Shown: in pieces, positions 47,211 through 59,713 of the stretch
How positions within the stretch are numbered: position 1 is the stretch's first letter
How the letters are laid out: every line of letters begins with the position of its first letter
Assembly: GCA_028023455.1 (NCBI GenBank)
Contig: JAQFVV010000256.1
Coordinates: forward strand, 235,001-299,000
DNA: 64,000 nucleotides
DNA from: Epiperipatus broadwayi
Lineage: Eukaryota > Onychophora > Udeonychophora > Euonychophora > Peripatidae
Direction: 5' to 3'
Notes under the pieces: generated by a model
The model's input: only the letters and a program-made list of their open reading frames with translations
Databases searched by the model: none
Told to the model about the DNA's origin: nothing
Translations under genes and position numbers: made by a program

Positions 47211-48369
47211 TATATAGAGAACTGCTATAAGGATGTAAGAATGCAAGGAAGTAGCTGCTCTTCAGTTCAATAGGGAAGTTTGAATTCACATGGATAAAAA
47301 TAATTCTTTGTGTTGAAATTCATAGCATTAAAAGTGCTCTGGAAAAAAGCTTGCTGACCTGAAGCTTACCAAATCCAACTCTAAGTGGAACCAACTGCAG
47401 AAGGGAGAAAGCCAACCATACTTGAATTATATACTTTTACCTGATGATGACAATTTTCTGGATTGATCAAAAACAGCTTGCTCAAGAGAAACACCAGCTG
47501 AATAAAGAAGTAGTTATATGTATGTTGCTGTGCCTATATGCAGACAAGCACAGATAAAAATATGTAAAAAAGTGAGTTGCTTTAAAATAATTCATTTGGA
47601 TGACATTTTAAGTCTATATTTTTAAATTTAAAGACATTTTTAATTAATTAAGGGGTAGCCTAATAAAAAGCTTTCTAACCTCTCAAAAATTGACTATACT
47701 TTTTTTAAAAGAATAAAAGAAATTTATAATAGAATTTGATAAACTGATTTTTGTAATATTGATACACACATATGTATGTAAATTTTATGTATATTCAAAA
47801 TGGAATTATTAATTATAAAGATTCTTATTTATTGTTTGACAAAATTAAGTTTGTTAATAATCTGTGCAATTCTATATACATGTTTTAAAAAACCCACATA
47901 AGTATTTTTATTATTTAAAATATAATTTAAAAGCTTAAGCATGTATTATTGTAAAACAAGTTTAATATGTTTAGAAATTTCATGCATGTGTGTGTGCATA
48001 TATCTGTCAATTGTATTGTAAATATCAATACTTGTAAAGTATAAGACAAATATGTAAAATTTAATCATTTTTGTCATTATTGAATATCAATTGAGATATC
48101 TTAATTGTATACTAGTAATCATGCATCTGTGCACACATATATGTAAATCAATGTAACAATTTAAATTTTGAATAGTAATTATGTAAATCACAATGTGATC
48201 ATTTGAAATTTTGTATAGCAATCAAAATGTGTGTAATTTTATTTTTATAGATGTTAATTTCAATTTTTTGTTATTGTTGTTAATAAACTTGTATTCAACT
48301 GTGAAAAATTGTATTGCATCATCTCTTAGTCACATACAGTAATAGAGCTTATGTTCTCTGAGCTAGATT
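47211..48369. other. Unassigned
   Basis: 47,211-47,530 is purine-rich and moderately complex without an open frame. After that it is AT-rich, ending in AATAAA-containing sequence near 48,283. This and the repeat before it could be one old LTR, but no partner copy is visible. Confidence 0.3.
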
Positions 48370-48790
48370 TGAGCATGAGATAATTATATGAATGGGGATG
48401 TATATTTAGTGCTTTGGGGCATCCTGAGATGATCAAGCATCATCCTGGTTGGCCCAAAAGTAAATACTCTTTAAGCCTATGCATGACCTTTAATTTTAGT
48501 TTAGTCTCATTAAACATTTAAGTTTATAGTTGGCCAGTACATTAATGGTACTTAAGTAGCCAGAGCATTGATGATGATCAGCATGTTTTTATTTCTCAGC
48601 ATTATTGTTAGATTTTCTTGTTATGTATTCTAATGAATTAGCACTTAACATGGTGCATCCAAATTATATTTAAATAATTGCCCAAGCTGGCAAAGGCTCA
48701 ATAGTTAACCTGGTCTACAAAAGACCCATTTCCAATCAGTCACAAGGTTGACTGTTGATTTATATTTTTATTGTTCAAATCCAATCATAA
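48370..48790 (-). repeat. Dispersed repeat family, copy 2
   Basis: Reverse complement of the 2,640-3,040 repeat (shared blocks listed there). This copy extends further on one side, with GATCATCTCAGGATGCCCCA on the minus strand. No coding capacity. Confidence 0.65.
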
Positions 48791-49011
48791 GATTGACTAG
48801 TGATTTGTTGCACTGATTTGTTTATTCCCTTCAATGATGGTGATGGATGGTTATTTCTCTTGAGTATTTACTTGTACTTTTTTTTAAAATTATAATGCTA
48901 GTTGATATATGATGTATAATTGTTTTTAGTTACTCTAAGGAGTGACTGACTTATCTCTCAATGATCTCTCAGAGATTCTCTAATCTTGTGCTCTTATAAA
49001 ATATTACATTA

Positions 49012-49012
<1 letters not shown>

Positions 49013-49052
<40 letters not shown>
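49013..49052 (+). repeat. (TA)n microsatellite
   Basis: About 20 TA units. Confidence 0.95.
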
Positions 49053-49055
<3 letters not shown>

Positions 49056-49142
49056 AAATTATTCATTTTGTATTTGTTTGAAGTCGATGATGATTTCTCA
49101 TCACCCCAGGTTTACTCATTTATGATACACTTTATCCAGTTG

Positions 49143-49288
<146 letters not shown>

Positions 49289-49569
49289 TTGTGTGTGTTT
49301 GAATTTTTTTTTTAATGTAACTAACAAACTTTTTTTAAACTTTCATTTCCTGTTTTTAATTAATTCATAATATAAAATATAGTCTGTTAGTATTAAATAT
49401 AAATTTGAAATTGCTAAAATAAAGTCTAAATAATTTTTTTTAAAAAAAAAATCTTACAAAGCAAGTTATATCCATGTTTTGTGTTCTTCATGATAGAAAG
49501 TAGTAATCGATTTGTAATTGGCCATAATATCCTTTAACAAATTCCAATTTTAAAATGTAAAGTAAGCAT

Positions 49570-50275
49570 AATTTTTACATTTTAACTAAAGATTTATTCT
49601 AAAATAGCATGCATATCTCAGTTGTCCATTATAAATTTTAGCAGTTAACAGTTGTTCCTCTTTCTACTCAGACAGCATAAAGATCTGAGATAGCTTGATT
49701 AAAGTGACAACCTCTATTGATTGCTTTAAAAAACATTTACTTTATTTAGGATTTACTTTTTCTTTTTGACCATCTGATCTTGTTTTTATAGATTTTGATA
49801 ATCTTATTTTTAACACCTTTATGACTGAAGTTTATTTTAATGACAAGAGTTTGAAAAAACATGTCATTGTTTAATTGAATGAATTTGCAAAACATTTGAT
49901 TATTAAATTTCCTGCTTTTTTGTTGTTTATGAGTCTTTTATCAAAATTGACTTAATCTGTTTTTAGTTTAATTATTTAAAACTTATTATTATTTTTAACT
50001 GAATTGTTTTGTAATACATTTATTGATAAGAAAGTTTTAATATATTTTACGGGTTTCACATAAATTTAAATATTTTTTTACAAATCTGTTAAATTTTTTT
50101 AATATGACAATTAACTATTTATACAATTGAATATTCATATTATTAATACATTATATATACATATTACTTTTGAATGTTTTTATAAGCAACTTCATAATAC
50201 TGAACATCAGCTTTAAGCATGTGGAAGACCACATGGCCAACATTGAAATGAAAAAGACATTATTCATTTCAAATT
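49570..50275 (+). repeat. LTR-like direct repeat, left copy
   Basis: Matches 56,112-56,755 in direct orientation throughout. Shared blocks include TTTTAACTA[AG]AGATTTATTC, GAGTTTGAAAAA, TTGAATGAATTTG[CA]AAAAC, TTGATTATTAAATTTCCTG and GTTTTAATATATTTTA. The copies lie ~6.5 kb apart with gag-like fragments just inside this one, so I infer a 5' LTR on the plus strand. Ends and primer-binding site are not resolved. Confidence 0.5.
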
Positions 50276-50789
50276 CTCAAACTTTGAAACAAATAAAACG
50301 ATAAATATTTAGTTATTGTAAACTCCCATTTTCCTGAGTTTGATGTATGACATGGTTGACCAATTTTTTTCTCTATATGTTGTAATTATATAGAAACAAA
50401 ATGTAAAACAAAGCAACTTGTAGTCTGAAAATAGAATTGAAGTACATGTCAGTTTCCAAAATAATCCAGAAGATCATTGTGTGCAGTTGGTGGTGAACCT
50501 AGTTATAAATATATTAAAAATAGTGGGTTTATTGCATATTTAAAAAAATGTAGATTAAGAAACTGCAAAATAAAAATGAAAAAAATTAATAAGATCAGGA
50601 AATGATTGCAGAAGAACATTTAGAAACAAGCTATGAAGAAAATAGTAAAAAAATGTTTTAAGGATATTTTATATGGACAATATGAATCCAGAAAGTTATA
50701 CATATTAGCAAATGGAGTAGAAACAGACTAATGAAAACACAAAAATTCCTGTTAATACAGCAACATCATTACAATTAGACATGAAATAG

Positions 50790-51171
50790 ATGATCAACAC
50801 ATTATTCAAACAGATGGAATTGAAGATGAAAGATAATGAAAAGCAGATGGAAAGAATGGAAGATGAACAAAAGCAGAGGGATTTAGAGATGCAAAACAGG
50901 TGAAATTAATGATAAAAAACATTTTGACCAAAAGATAAAAAAATTAGACCAAAAATATAAAAGGAAATTAAATGAAGTAGAACAAAAAGAGCAGAGAGGG
51001 TTGGTCCTAAAAATGGATGGGCAGATAGATCAAAATGTTGAAGATAAATCAACTGAATTAGACTATAAATTAGATGATCCAAAGAAAATAGAAGAAAGGG
51101 TAGAAAATAAGCAAATAGAGTTTAAAGAAGATACAATGGATCAAATGATGGATGATAAAAAGCTCAATTAA
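50790..51171 (+). pseudogene. Coiled-coil gag-like fragment, frameshifted
   Basis: Two plus-strand frames together form a charged coiled coil. The first begins at 50,790 (MINTLFKQMELKMKDNEKQM...MEDEQKQRDLEMQNR) and ends at a TGA near 50,890; the second is open from 50,911 to 51,171 (87 codons; includes KKLDQKYKRKLNEVEQKEQR). Lys, Glu, Asp and Gln dominate and heptad spacing is plausible. It resembles in composition the coiled-coil part of the gypsy gag at 16.7-17.3 kb and lies just inside a putative 5' LTR, so I infer gag of a second LTR element. A repetitive structural protein is the alternative. Confidence 0.4.
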
Positions 51172-51560
51172 AACTAAAGTCAGAAGATAAACTTGAAGCA
51201 AGATGAAGATGAACTACAGCTATGTGAAAAAGTAGAAATTAAACAAAAACAATTCAGATAAAAGAGCAAATACTAAAAGTTGAGCCAATTGATTTAAACA
51301 ATATTTAGATGATGGACTAAAACTATGCGAGGAAATGATTGTTAAAAATTTGATAAGAACAGTTTCAAATAAAACACCAAATGGTAGAAGATGCATTTGA
51401 TTCGTTAAAACATGATGAACTTAAAGTATATAAAAAAGAAAAAATTCAACAAGAGCTGTTAAAAAAAATGTTCACATGGTCAAAGATCAACTTGTTGACT
51501 TAAAACATGGCAATAATTGTGAACTAAAACTAGTAAAAGAAATGGAAAGTATGTAAAAAC
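51172..51560 (+). pseudogene. Continuation of the coiled-coil gag-like region
   Basis: Shorter frames continue the same charged character: QDEDELQLCEKVEIKQKQFR, LDDGLKLCEEMIVKN, a 41-codon frame at 51,381-51,503 (MVEDAFDSLKHDELKVYKKE) and, one base over, VDLKHGNNCELKLVKEMES. The phrase L-K/Q-L-C-E-E/K recurs, which suggests internal repeats. Frameshifts and stops are frequent. Confidence 0.35.
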
Positions 51561-53311
51561 TGTTAAAACTAAAATCTCAAATACTTTATATGAAAATAAC
51601 TAGAAGGCTCATAATAAAAATCAGTTGGATCAATGGGTAAACAAAGGTCAAAAAGGAACTTGCCATTCAATCTGATTAGGGAAATGGGTAAAAAATATCC
51701 ATCATTCTAAATTCAACATCAAATGCATTAAAATCTTTTATATATCTACTATGCATATTAATGTGCTGTGTTTAGATGGAGTTGAGCAGGAAAACAGTGT
51801 CAATTTTATTTAAAGTTGAGAAGAAAGAAGAAACAATGTTCTTTCATACCAGTTATGTATTTTACAAAATTACCACAAAAGAATAAGCTTCCACATTATG
51901 GTCAACTTCAAATCATTTTAAAGAAACATTATATGAATGATCATGACAGACAAACACTACATAAAGAAGATAAGTAAATCATTTTTGTTGGTTTTTTGTT
52001 TCAACATTTGAGAATATGAAAAGAGTAGTATCTTAATCATTTCAATGTCATCAATTTGGTCTTCCACATGGTTGGGGAGATGATGTTCAGAGTTGTATGA
52101 ATGATAATAAATATAACATTCAAAAGCTAAAAAAAATATAATGTTACTAATAATTGATAATATCCTATAAATTATTAATTGTCATATTAAAAAAAATTAG
52201 TAGATTTGTAAAAAATATATGTAAATTTAAGTAAAACCAGTAAAATATATTTAAATTCTCTTATCAAAAAATGTATTGCAAAACAACTTAGTTAAAAAAA
52301 TATATTTTAAACAATTAAAAAGAAAGATTAAGCCAATTTCGATAAAGATTTGAAAACAATGGAAAAAATTTTCAGAAAACTTAGTGATCAAGTGTTTTGC
52401 AAGTTCTTCCAAATAAACAATGAAAGGATTTTTTCAGACCCTTGTAATAAAAATAAAATCCAGTTATAAAGATGTCAAAGACAAGGTTATCAAATATCTG
52501 TGTAAAATAATATCAGGTGTTCAAAAAAAGTAAAATTTATATAAAATTAATTTTTCTTAAAGCAGTTAGTCTGCATTATCACTTTATTTATGCAACATTG
52601 AACCTTTATTATGCTGACTGAATGAAGTGGAACTTCTGAAAATTGTAATTTATCCTGGACATTTGGGAACCTGACATGCTATTTTCAAAGATATCCCTAG
52701 TTAAAATAAAAATACCAATACTTCAAATATCAAAACTGAAATTTGTTAAAGAATATTATGTCCTTATATGTATTGTTTAATAGTTGCCATTATGAAAAAA
52801 AATTGTTTTGTAAATTTTAAGCTGAGAGAAAAAAACTATTTAGACTTTATCTTAAACTATATGTTACAATATGGATTGTTTAAAAATAGAACATGAAAAT
52901 TTAAAAAAGCAGTTGAAGTTAGTTGCATTTTAATGCAGATAAAGTTACAATGATTTTTAAAAAAGATATAAAAAGAAAAGAAATTTGCTCCATATTGTAT
53001 ATATGTTATGTTAACATTTAGAAAATAACTTTTCTTTATTATATTATTTTTTATAAAATTGCAGTTTAAAAAAATATCCACATTACAAAAAAAAAGTAGA
53101 ATAAAGTGTCCAAATTTTAAATAAGAAAATTAATAATTATTAGTAATTAAGTTAAAGATTTATTCAAATACATTAAGTTCATTTGTCCCTATTATCTTTT
53201 ATTTCTTTTTGATTGCTGTAAATTAAATTTTATATATGTGAGTTTATAATATATACATACACCCCTAAACATCACATGATCACTATTTCTTATGCTAGTG
53301 TATTACTGTTA
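51561..53311. other. AT-rich stretch inside the putative second LTR element
   Basis: No protease, RT, RNase H or integrase motif is readable where pol would be expected. The 74-codon minus frame (52,857-53,081) is Phe/Ile/Asn-rich and read as chance. Confidence 0.4.
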
Positions 53312-53505
53312 TTAAAACAGGAGAAAATTCTCTATACAGTAGTGCCACTCAGTGCCAAACCGAGTAATCAATCCAAAAATTAGCCTGGGGATATTGGATG
53401 AGTAGGCACTAAATAAGGATTTTATGCACAAGCATTCTGGCATACATTGATTACTCTGGTTGGCACTGAGTGGCAGTGCTGTATGGAATGCTTTGTCTGT
53501 TTTAA
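53312..53505. mobile_element. MITE with ~60-bp terminal inverted repeats
   Basis: The left end TTAAAACAG, TATACAG.A.TGCCACTCAG, TGCCAA.C.GAGTAATCAAT is inverted at the right end (ATTGATTACTCTGGTTGGCA, CTGAGTGGCAGTGCTGTATG, CTGTTTTAA). The total of ~194 bp with a short centre and no coding fits a MITE. A truncated copy is at 23,541-23,641. Confidence 0.85.
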
Positions 53506-53563
53506 TATATACATATATAGATGCAGTTTTTTGTTCACTATCAAATTGTTAAAACATTTCTAT

Positions 53564-55652
53564 ATATATTATAACGATCGAAATGAAAGTGAAGATCGAA
53601 TCTAACTGCAAAAACAATATCTGCAACTACCAGGGCGCCATCTAGGCATTTAAACCTAGAAAAATTTATAAAGTAGGCAGATACGCGCTATTAAGATTCC
53701 ACTTTATTTAAATATTCCAACCGTTAGCCCAAGTCACTAGCTCAGCGGAGATGCAGAGATAAAAATCTATATCTTAATTTATATCTTAAATATCAATAAA
53801 TAAAAGCCACTGCCAGAAATTAACACATAAAAATATTTATTTACGCACATATAAAATAACATTTAAATTTTGAGGAATAAGTTTAACATTTTAGATTTTT
53901 ATATTAACTTTTAATTTTACATTTAACTAAGTTTCAATGAGTTTAATATTTTATTTAGATAGTCAAGTATGAATAGACTACACAGATCTGCATTTGAAAA
54001 GAAAATATTCTTCCCTGATTTAACCTTAGGCAACAAATTTCACAATCAACTGGCACCAATCCATCTGATACATTCATGTATTCAATGTAGCATGATACGA
54101 CAACACAAAATACTATACTGTCAGGAATTTCATCTGAACAATAAGTAGAAATAGAGAAGACATTGACTCTCCACCAACAGGAATGTGACATCTGTTGGCA
54201 AGTAGAACAATAAACAAAAAACTCCATAGGAATGGACTGCAGTCTTCTGCCGACTTACAAACCCATCCATAGGCAAACAGAGGCTGTGTGGCGTATATCT
54301 ATAATCCTGCCCATAGCGGATCTCATACTACATCTACTATTACACAAATATATCCAATCCATTGAACCAATTCAACTACGAAATGAATAACCTAAGATTA
54401 CCCTCCCTTAATATAACTTTACAAACTATATAGCCATTCACGCCCGACTTAAATTTAACATTTAAATACGTTCACACAGATTTGTTTAAAAAATGTTGGG
54501 TATAGATCGGCTGCACAGATTCCACAGTCAAAACATTCCAAATTAAACACAACCGATCAAAATACAAAGTCATCGATAAATGTCACTTGCATAGGAATAT
54601 ACAAATCCCATTAGCATTCATCGTAAGATGCTTGCAGTGATATCGTTGACCCATATATTCTAATCAAATGTGAAAACCACAACATAATCAACTGCTAACG
54701 AATCTCTGCAACATCTATACCCAACTTAAATGTAATGCATTTAATAATTTCTACAATAAATATTACTACAAATAAAAAATAATAAAAATGGAAATGATTT
54801 TAGCAAAACTTAACTATATAAATTTAAACAATCAATTATTAATTTGAAAATCAAATAAGAGTTCATTTTAAAATTTCAATTAGCTGAATCTTTAAAAAAA
54901 ATCAATGATGAAAGTTCTTAATTACTTTTTTGGTTGTTGTTAATTTGTAAAGTTCATAGCTCACGGTAGAAGAGTCCAGGTTTCTGCTTTTAATTCCCGC
55001 GACACCTCCATTGGAAGATAATGTTCTGGAGATGGCAATAGCTGGTTCAAGGTATCACAGTCTTTTCATTTTTCTTTTTAAATAGAGAGTGTGGTATGTG
55101 CGTCCTACCGCATCTCTCAAACACACAACGCTGTAACTCCAGAAAAAACTGTATTTCCCTTTTTATATTATCCACACGGATTCAATTAACAAAATGTCAC
55201 TAATCCATCACTTTCATTAGGGTCCAAGCCAAGGCTTAGTGCTTCCATTGGTCAAGCTAATTTCTCTTTATTTTCTTATCTATCTTTCATCAGATCATTT
55301 TAATCATACAAGAGCCCAAGGCTAGTTTGGTTTTCGATAATTCATAAACAATCATTTCCATTTACAGATTACAAGAATTAATTAATACCTGTTTTTATTT
55401 TAACTTACGTTATTTTTTTATTAAAATATTTTTATATTTCAATCTTGTATTTTTTTATTAAAAAAAATACGTTCAAATACTTTTTTTTTTGTTTATGAAA
55501 AAAATATTTTTAAAGTTTAGCATCTGTGCGAATATATATATGTTTAACAAACATTTTAATTTTAGCGTTTAGTTTTTTCCTTTTATTTGCGAACTTTTAA
55601 GTTTTTATTTTAAATTAATGTAACGACATATTTATATATCGTTACAATATAT
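53564..55652. mobile_element. ~2.1-kb insertion with short terminal inverted repeats, unidentified
   Basis: ATATATTATAACGAT at 53,564-53,578 and its inverse ATCGTTACAATATAT at 55,638-55,652 differ at one base. The right end also holds a perfect 8-bp inverted repeat, TGTAACGA/TCGTTACA (55,619-55,646). Between them the base composition changes: C and A are much more common on the plus strand and CG dinucleotides are more frequent than elsewhere. The sharp compositional edges and matching ends suggest one insertion. It contains decayed coding traces (see 54,090-54,780) and a tRNA-like A box (TAGCTCAGCGG near 53,741). The class is unknown; short AT-rich ends can match by chance. Confidence 0.4.
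54090..54780 (+). pseudogene. Decayed coding trace inside the 53.6-55.7 kb insertion
   Basis: From 54,381 (ATG) one plus-strand frame runs ~300 bp with no frameshift, broken only by two TAG and then three TGA codons. It reads HTDLFKKCWV, then CTDSTVKTFQIKHNRSKYKV, then IDKCHLHRNIQIPLAFIVRC. All five stops could come from single changes in TGG, CAG or CGA codons. Upstream, another frame gives LTLHQQECDICWQVEQ near 54,160, with a C-x2-C pair. The 90-codon minus frame (53,955-54,227) over part of this is cysteine-rich and could be the shadow or, less likely, the real gene. I do not recognise the protein. Confidence 0.3.
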
Positions 55653-56111
55653 ATATATATATGAAAAAATGCATTCATATTTAGTTTTGTTAAATTAGTG
55701 ATCGAAGCAAAAGAGTCATCTCTATAATGAAGTTACTTGAAGTGATAATTCCCTAAAGTTATTGTTATAGAAAAGTGTAATACTTATATTTATCATATAT
55801 TCGATATATACATGTGTCTATGTTAGGAAACTTTTGAGTTAAATAATTGTCTTATATTTGTGAGATTGGTCATGTGCCTAATTATATTTAAAGTATATAT
55901 TATGAATCAAGGGCTGGCTGTATGGCAAATGTATTCATTTATAACCTGTATAAGCACTATAAAATGTAATGGAAAATTAATAAGTAAAATTAATTAAAAA
56001 ATACCTTGGACATTTTATAAATAATTATTGCTTTTTTACATTGGTGGAAACTAAACAATAATATATGAAAAATTGGAGAAATGGTTTTATAAAAAAAAAA
56101 GTTGTATTTTT
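55653..56111. other. AT-rich noncoding stretch
   Basis: Nothing recognised between the insertion and the right LTR-like repeat. Confidence 0.45.
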
Positions 56112-56755
56112 TTTCCTTTTAACTAGAGATTTATTCGAAAATAGTGAGTCACATTTTCAGATGTCTATTACAAATTTTTGCAATTGGAAGTTTTTCCTTC
56201 TTGTACTCAGCCAGTATAATGAAGGACTGATGTAGTTTGAATAAACTGAAAATGCCTATTAACCGCTTTAAGAAAAATTGTTTTACTTTTTGTTTTTGAA
56301 CACAATTTTGGTTTTCAAAGACTTTTATAATCTTGTTTTTGACACCTTCATGACCAGATTTTGTTTTACTTAGAAGAGTTTGAAAAACACTTTCATTGTT
56401 TATTGAATGAATTTGAAAAACACTTGATTATTAAATTTCCTGAATTTTTTAATCTCTTATCAAAACTGACTTATTCTTTTTTTAATTAAATTATTTAAAA
56501 TCTATTATTATTAATTTTTTTTCTGAATTATTTTGCAATACATTCTTTGATTTAAAAAAATGTTTTAATATATTTTATTGAAGTTAAATTTAAATATTTT
56601 TTCACAAACCTATTTTATTTTTTAATATGACAATAATTTATACATTTGAATATTGATTTTATTAATACATTATATAATTTCTTTTTACTTTGAATGCTAT
56701 AATTATTAACATTCTCACAATAATGAACTGAAATGAATAAGTTATTATTCATTTT
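56112..56755 (+). repeat. LTR-like direct repeat, right copy
   Basis: Direct homologue of 49,570-50,275 (blocks listed there). Inferred 3' LTR of a plus-strand element. It ends next to the ATC-rich tail of the RTE-like LINE. Confidence 0.5.
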
Positions 56756-56756
56756 A

Positions 56757-58138
56757 ATATCATCATCACTATCATCAACCATTATCAATCAACTGAAAGA
56801 TGAAGGTCTCTCCAAGTTTAATTCATCTTGTCTGATCTTTAGCCTCTCTTCTCCACATCACTCCTGCACACTTTCTTATTTCATCCATCTATCTCCCATG
56901 TAGTCTCTTTCTGGGTCTTTTATAATCTCTTGGAATCAAGTTTAAGATTTCAATTGTTCATCTATTATCATCTCTTCTAGCAATATGTCCATCCCAACTC
57001 CACTTCAGTCTTTTAATTTTTTTCAATGAGGTCAGTAACACCTGTTTGTTCTCTTACCCATATATTGCATTTTCAATTTCTTTTTGTTACTCCCAGCATG
57101 CATCTCTCCATACTTCTTTAAGTGATTTGAAGTCTCTGTATTGCTCTTTTATTAGATGTCCAAGACTCAGATCTATAAGTAAGAACTGGTAAAACACATT
57201 TATTAAAAACCTTCCTTTTTAAACACATAGGCATATTTCCTTTTAGTATCAAGTTATTTCTACCAAAAGCACTCCAACCAAGTTTAATTCTATGATTAAT
57301 TTCATCCATTATGTTTCCATCTGTATTAATAATCTGACCAAGATGTTTGTAACTGTTAATTTGTTCTAACTCATCATAATCTTTATTTTCATATTTTGAA
57401 AAAATCCATAAAACATTACTTTAGTCTTTTTAACATTTATCTTGAGCTCTACTTTCCTACTTTCATCTGATAACTCCTGTAACATTTTCTGCTGTTCTAA
57501 AGCATTATCTGCAAAAACAGCTTCATCATCTGCAAAATCTAAATGATTTAAATAATCTCTATTTTTTCAAAATATTTCTTGCAGTATTGCTATAAAATGT
57601 TTTGGAGATATAGACTTACCCTATCTTACACCCTTCTCAATGTTGACTTTCCTAGTATCATTATGTAATATTGTTATTGCATTTTTATAAATATTCTTTA
57701 AAATATCAATGCTTTAATCACTGAAGAAATGTTTATAGAATCAAATGCCTTTTCATAATCTACAAATCCAAAGCATAATGACAACTCATATTTATTTGTC
57801 CTTTCTATAACTTATCTCAATACCAGGATATGATCTACTATACTAAAACCATTTTTACATCCAGCTTGTTCTCTTGGTTGGTGGAAATCCAATGTTCTCT
57901 GCAGACGAGTTGTAATTATCTTGGTAAAAATTTTGTATAAAACTGCTAAAAGGCTGATAAGTCTGTAATTTATAATATCTTCTTTATCACCTTTTTTAAA
58001 TATTAATATTAATACTACATCTTTATCATTTAGACATTTGGTATATAACTTTGCTAATATATGTGCATATAAATCTACAGCAATGAAAAAACAATTTAAA
58101 ACTACAAACTTTTTACAATATTTTTTTCTCACAACCAT
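56757..58138 (-). pseudogene. RTE-like LINE relic, reverse transcriptase part
   Basis: Minus-strand frames in order read as the RT of endonuclease-RT elements of RTE type. From 58,138: FKKGDKEDIINYRLISLLAV, LQRTLDFHQPREQAGCKNGF, then FVDYEKAFDSI (motif A, near 57,740), LDFADDEAVFADNALEQQKM with intact FADD at 57,536-57,525 (motif C), and a 63-codon frame at 57,309-57,118 with VFNKCVLPVLTYRSESWT, the usual segment after the palm. The 3' end on the minus strand is a GAT/TGA-rich tail (plus ATC repeats at 56,757-56,790). The endonuclease is absent, as in 5'-truncated copies. Several frameshifts make it inactive. Confidence 0.88.
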
Positions 58139-58157
58139 GGTTTTGTCTATTAAAACA

Positions 58158-58181
58158 AATATATATATATATATATATAAA
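58158..58181 (+). repeat. (TA)n microsatellite
   Basis: Short TA run close to the 5' limit of the RTE-like relic. Confidence 0.9.
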
Positions 58182-58959
58182 TGAGCAGCTATTAATAAAA
58201 TCTACCTACAAATACACAGTGTAACTACCCACAATTCAATGTAAATGCTAATGACTCTTAACACAAGTCTGATAGACTCAGATCTAAAAATATTAATCAA
58301 AAGGGCCATTGTCCCTTCTTTTTATTTCATTGCATTGACAAAAGATAACCATTGTATGATTTAATGATATTTTATGGCCACTATATCTGTTTCTAACTAC
58401 TTTTGTGAACTTCTTTAATAAAGGTTTAAATTGTTCTGACTTATACATATATATTTTGAAATATCTGCATTAAATTTTATGATTTATTTCTGGAATGCTT
58501 TTATTAACAACAGATTGTTTTAAAATATTAATTTTAAATCATACCTTTTTTCTAAGCAAACTTCAGCTTCCCCAAAAAAATAAATATAGAATTTTAATAA
58601 TCAATTAATAAATTGATGATTTAAAAAATAACGAATTATTTTTTTCTGACTATTATTTTGAACACTTTTAAAATCAAAATTATATTTTTATTAAATATAT
58701 TTTGATAACATTATTAAACAAAATACCAAATATACATATAATCAAATTGAAGCAGTCCATTTCCATGAATTGCCAAATATATATATGGCATACATAATCA
58801 TATAATTCAATATTTATAAATACATATATAAATATCATGTGCTTTTTACTGGTACACCCCATTATAAAACAAATTGGGGATAAATTTCAAGATATATAAT
58901 TTTAAATTTCATAAAATCAAAAATATTCACTTATTAAATTATGAAAAATAATAGTCATT
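58182..58959. other. AT-rich noncoding stretch
   Basis: The 60-codon minus frame (58,680-58,862) has no recognisable domain. Nothing else is seen. Confidence 0.5.
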
Positions 58960-59025
58960 TTAGTATCATAGGATTTGAACTTGGACTTACTTAATTTAAA
59001 GTAGTATAAAGGCTATATCTTGTTA
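58960..59025 (-). mobile_element. Possible tRNA-like SINE relic
   Basis: The minus strand carries AAGTCCAAGTTCAAATCCTA, with a B-box-like core and the same GTCCA.GTTCAA phrase as the SINE at 37,300-37,432. The A box is not clear. Weak call. Confidence 0.3.
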
Positions 59026-59712
59026 AAATATTTCTTTTCAAAAATGTATAAAAGATGAAGTACTAAAGGATAATTTAATAATATCTGTTAAGAAGTAATT
59101 GTTTAATAATATTTAAATTTCTAGGGGATTTCAGATCTAATCTGATAAATGAAAATTTGTGTTATATAGATGAATAATTGTGTCTGTGTACATCTGTATT
59201 AGTTAGCAATAACTATTTCCAGTGAAAAATTAATTTATTTTCCAAATTAAATAACTAACACTATGATTTGGATTTTGTGATTAAAAGTTCATAGGATTAA
59301 TCTTGAATTTAATCTGTACAGAAATAAAATGAAAATACTTTAAACTGTAGTTTTATTAAGTTCATTAAAGATATTGTTTTTTTTTATTACTAATAAATAT
59401 TTTAATGAAATAATATTTGTTTGTAAAAATAGTTCTGCTACAAGCAAGTAATTAAATATTCAAAATCAAAGAAGTGGGAAAATTAACCAGTGGGAATGCA
59501 CAATTTACAATAAATTAGCACACAGACAATAATTGTTAAAAAAAATCAAAGGAAAAACTTTGGATATTGAAAAAAAAATTACAGATCAAAAATAAAAAAA
59601 AGTAACTTGGTTTTATTTTTTAAAAAAGTTGCTTAAACCTTTTAAACTTTATTATTTTAAGACAAATAATTAATTACTATCAACTCAAGGATTTCAAACT
59701 TTTTATTACATC
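59026..59712. other. AT-rich noncoding stretch
   Basis: No gene or repeat partner seen. Confidence 0.5.
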
Positions 59713-59713
59713 T

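Noticed and set aside
53730-53770. Perfect A-box-like TAGCTCAGCGG as a tRNA gene
   Set aside because: No B box at the right distance and no cloverleaf.
53955-54227. 90-codon cysteine-rich minus-strand frame as a secreted protein gene
   Set aside because: No signal peptide. The plus strand over the same bases shows a C-x2-C protein-like frame of equal merit, so I did not call it.
54960-55020. tRNA-like stretch (TAGCTCACGGTAGAAGAG...)
   Set aside because: Box spacing is too short and arms do not pair; left as a possible SINE trace only.
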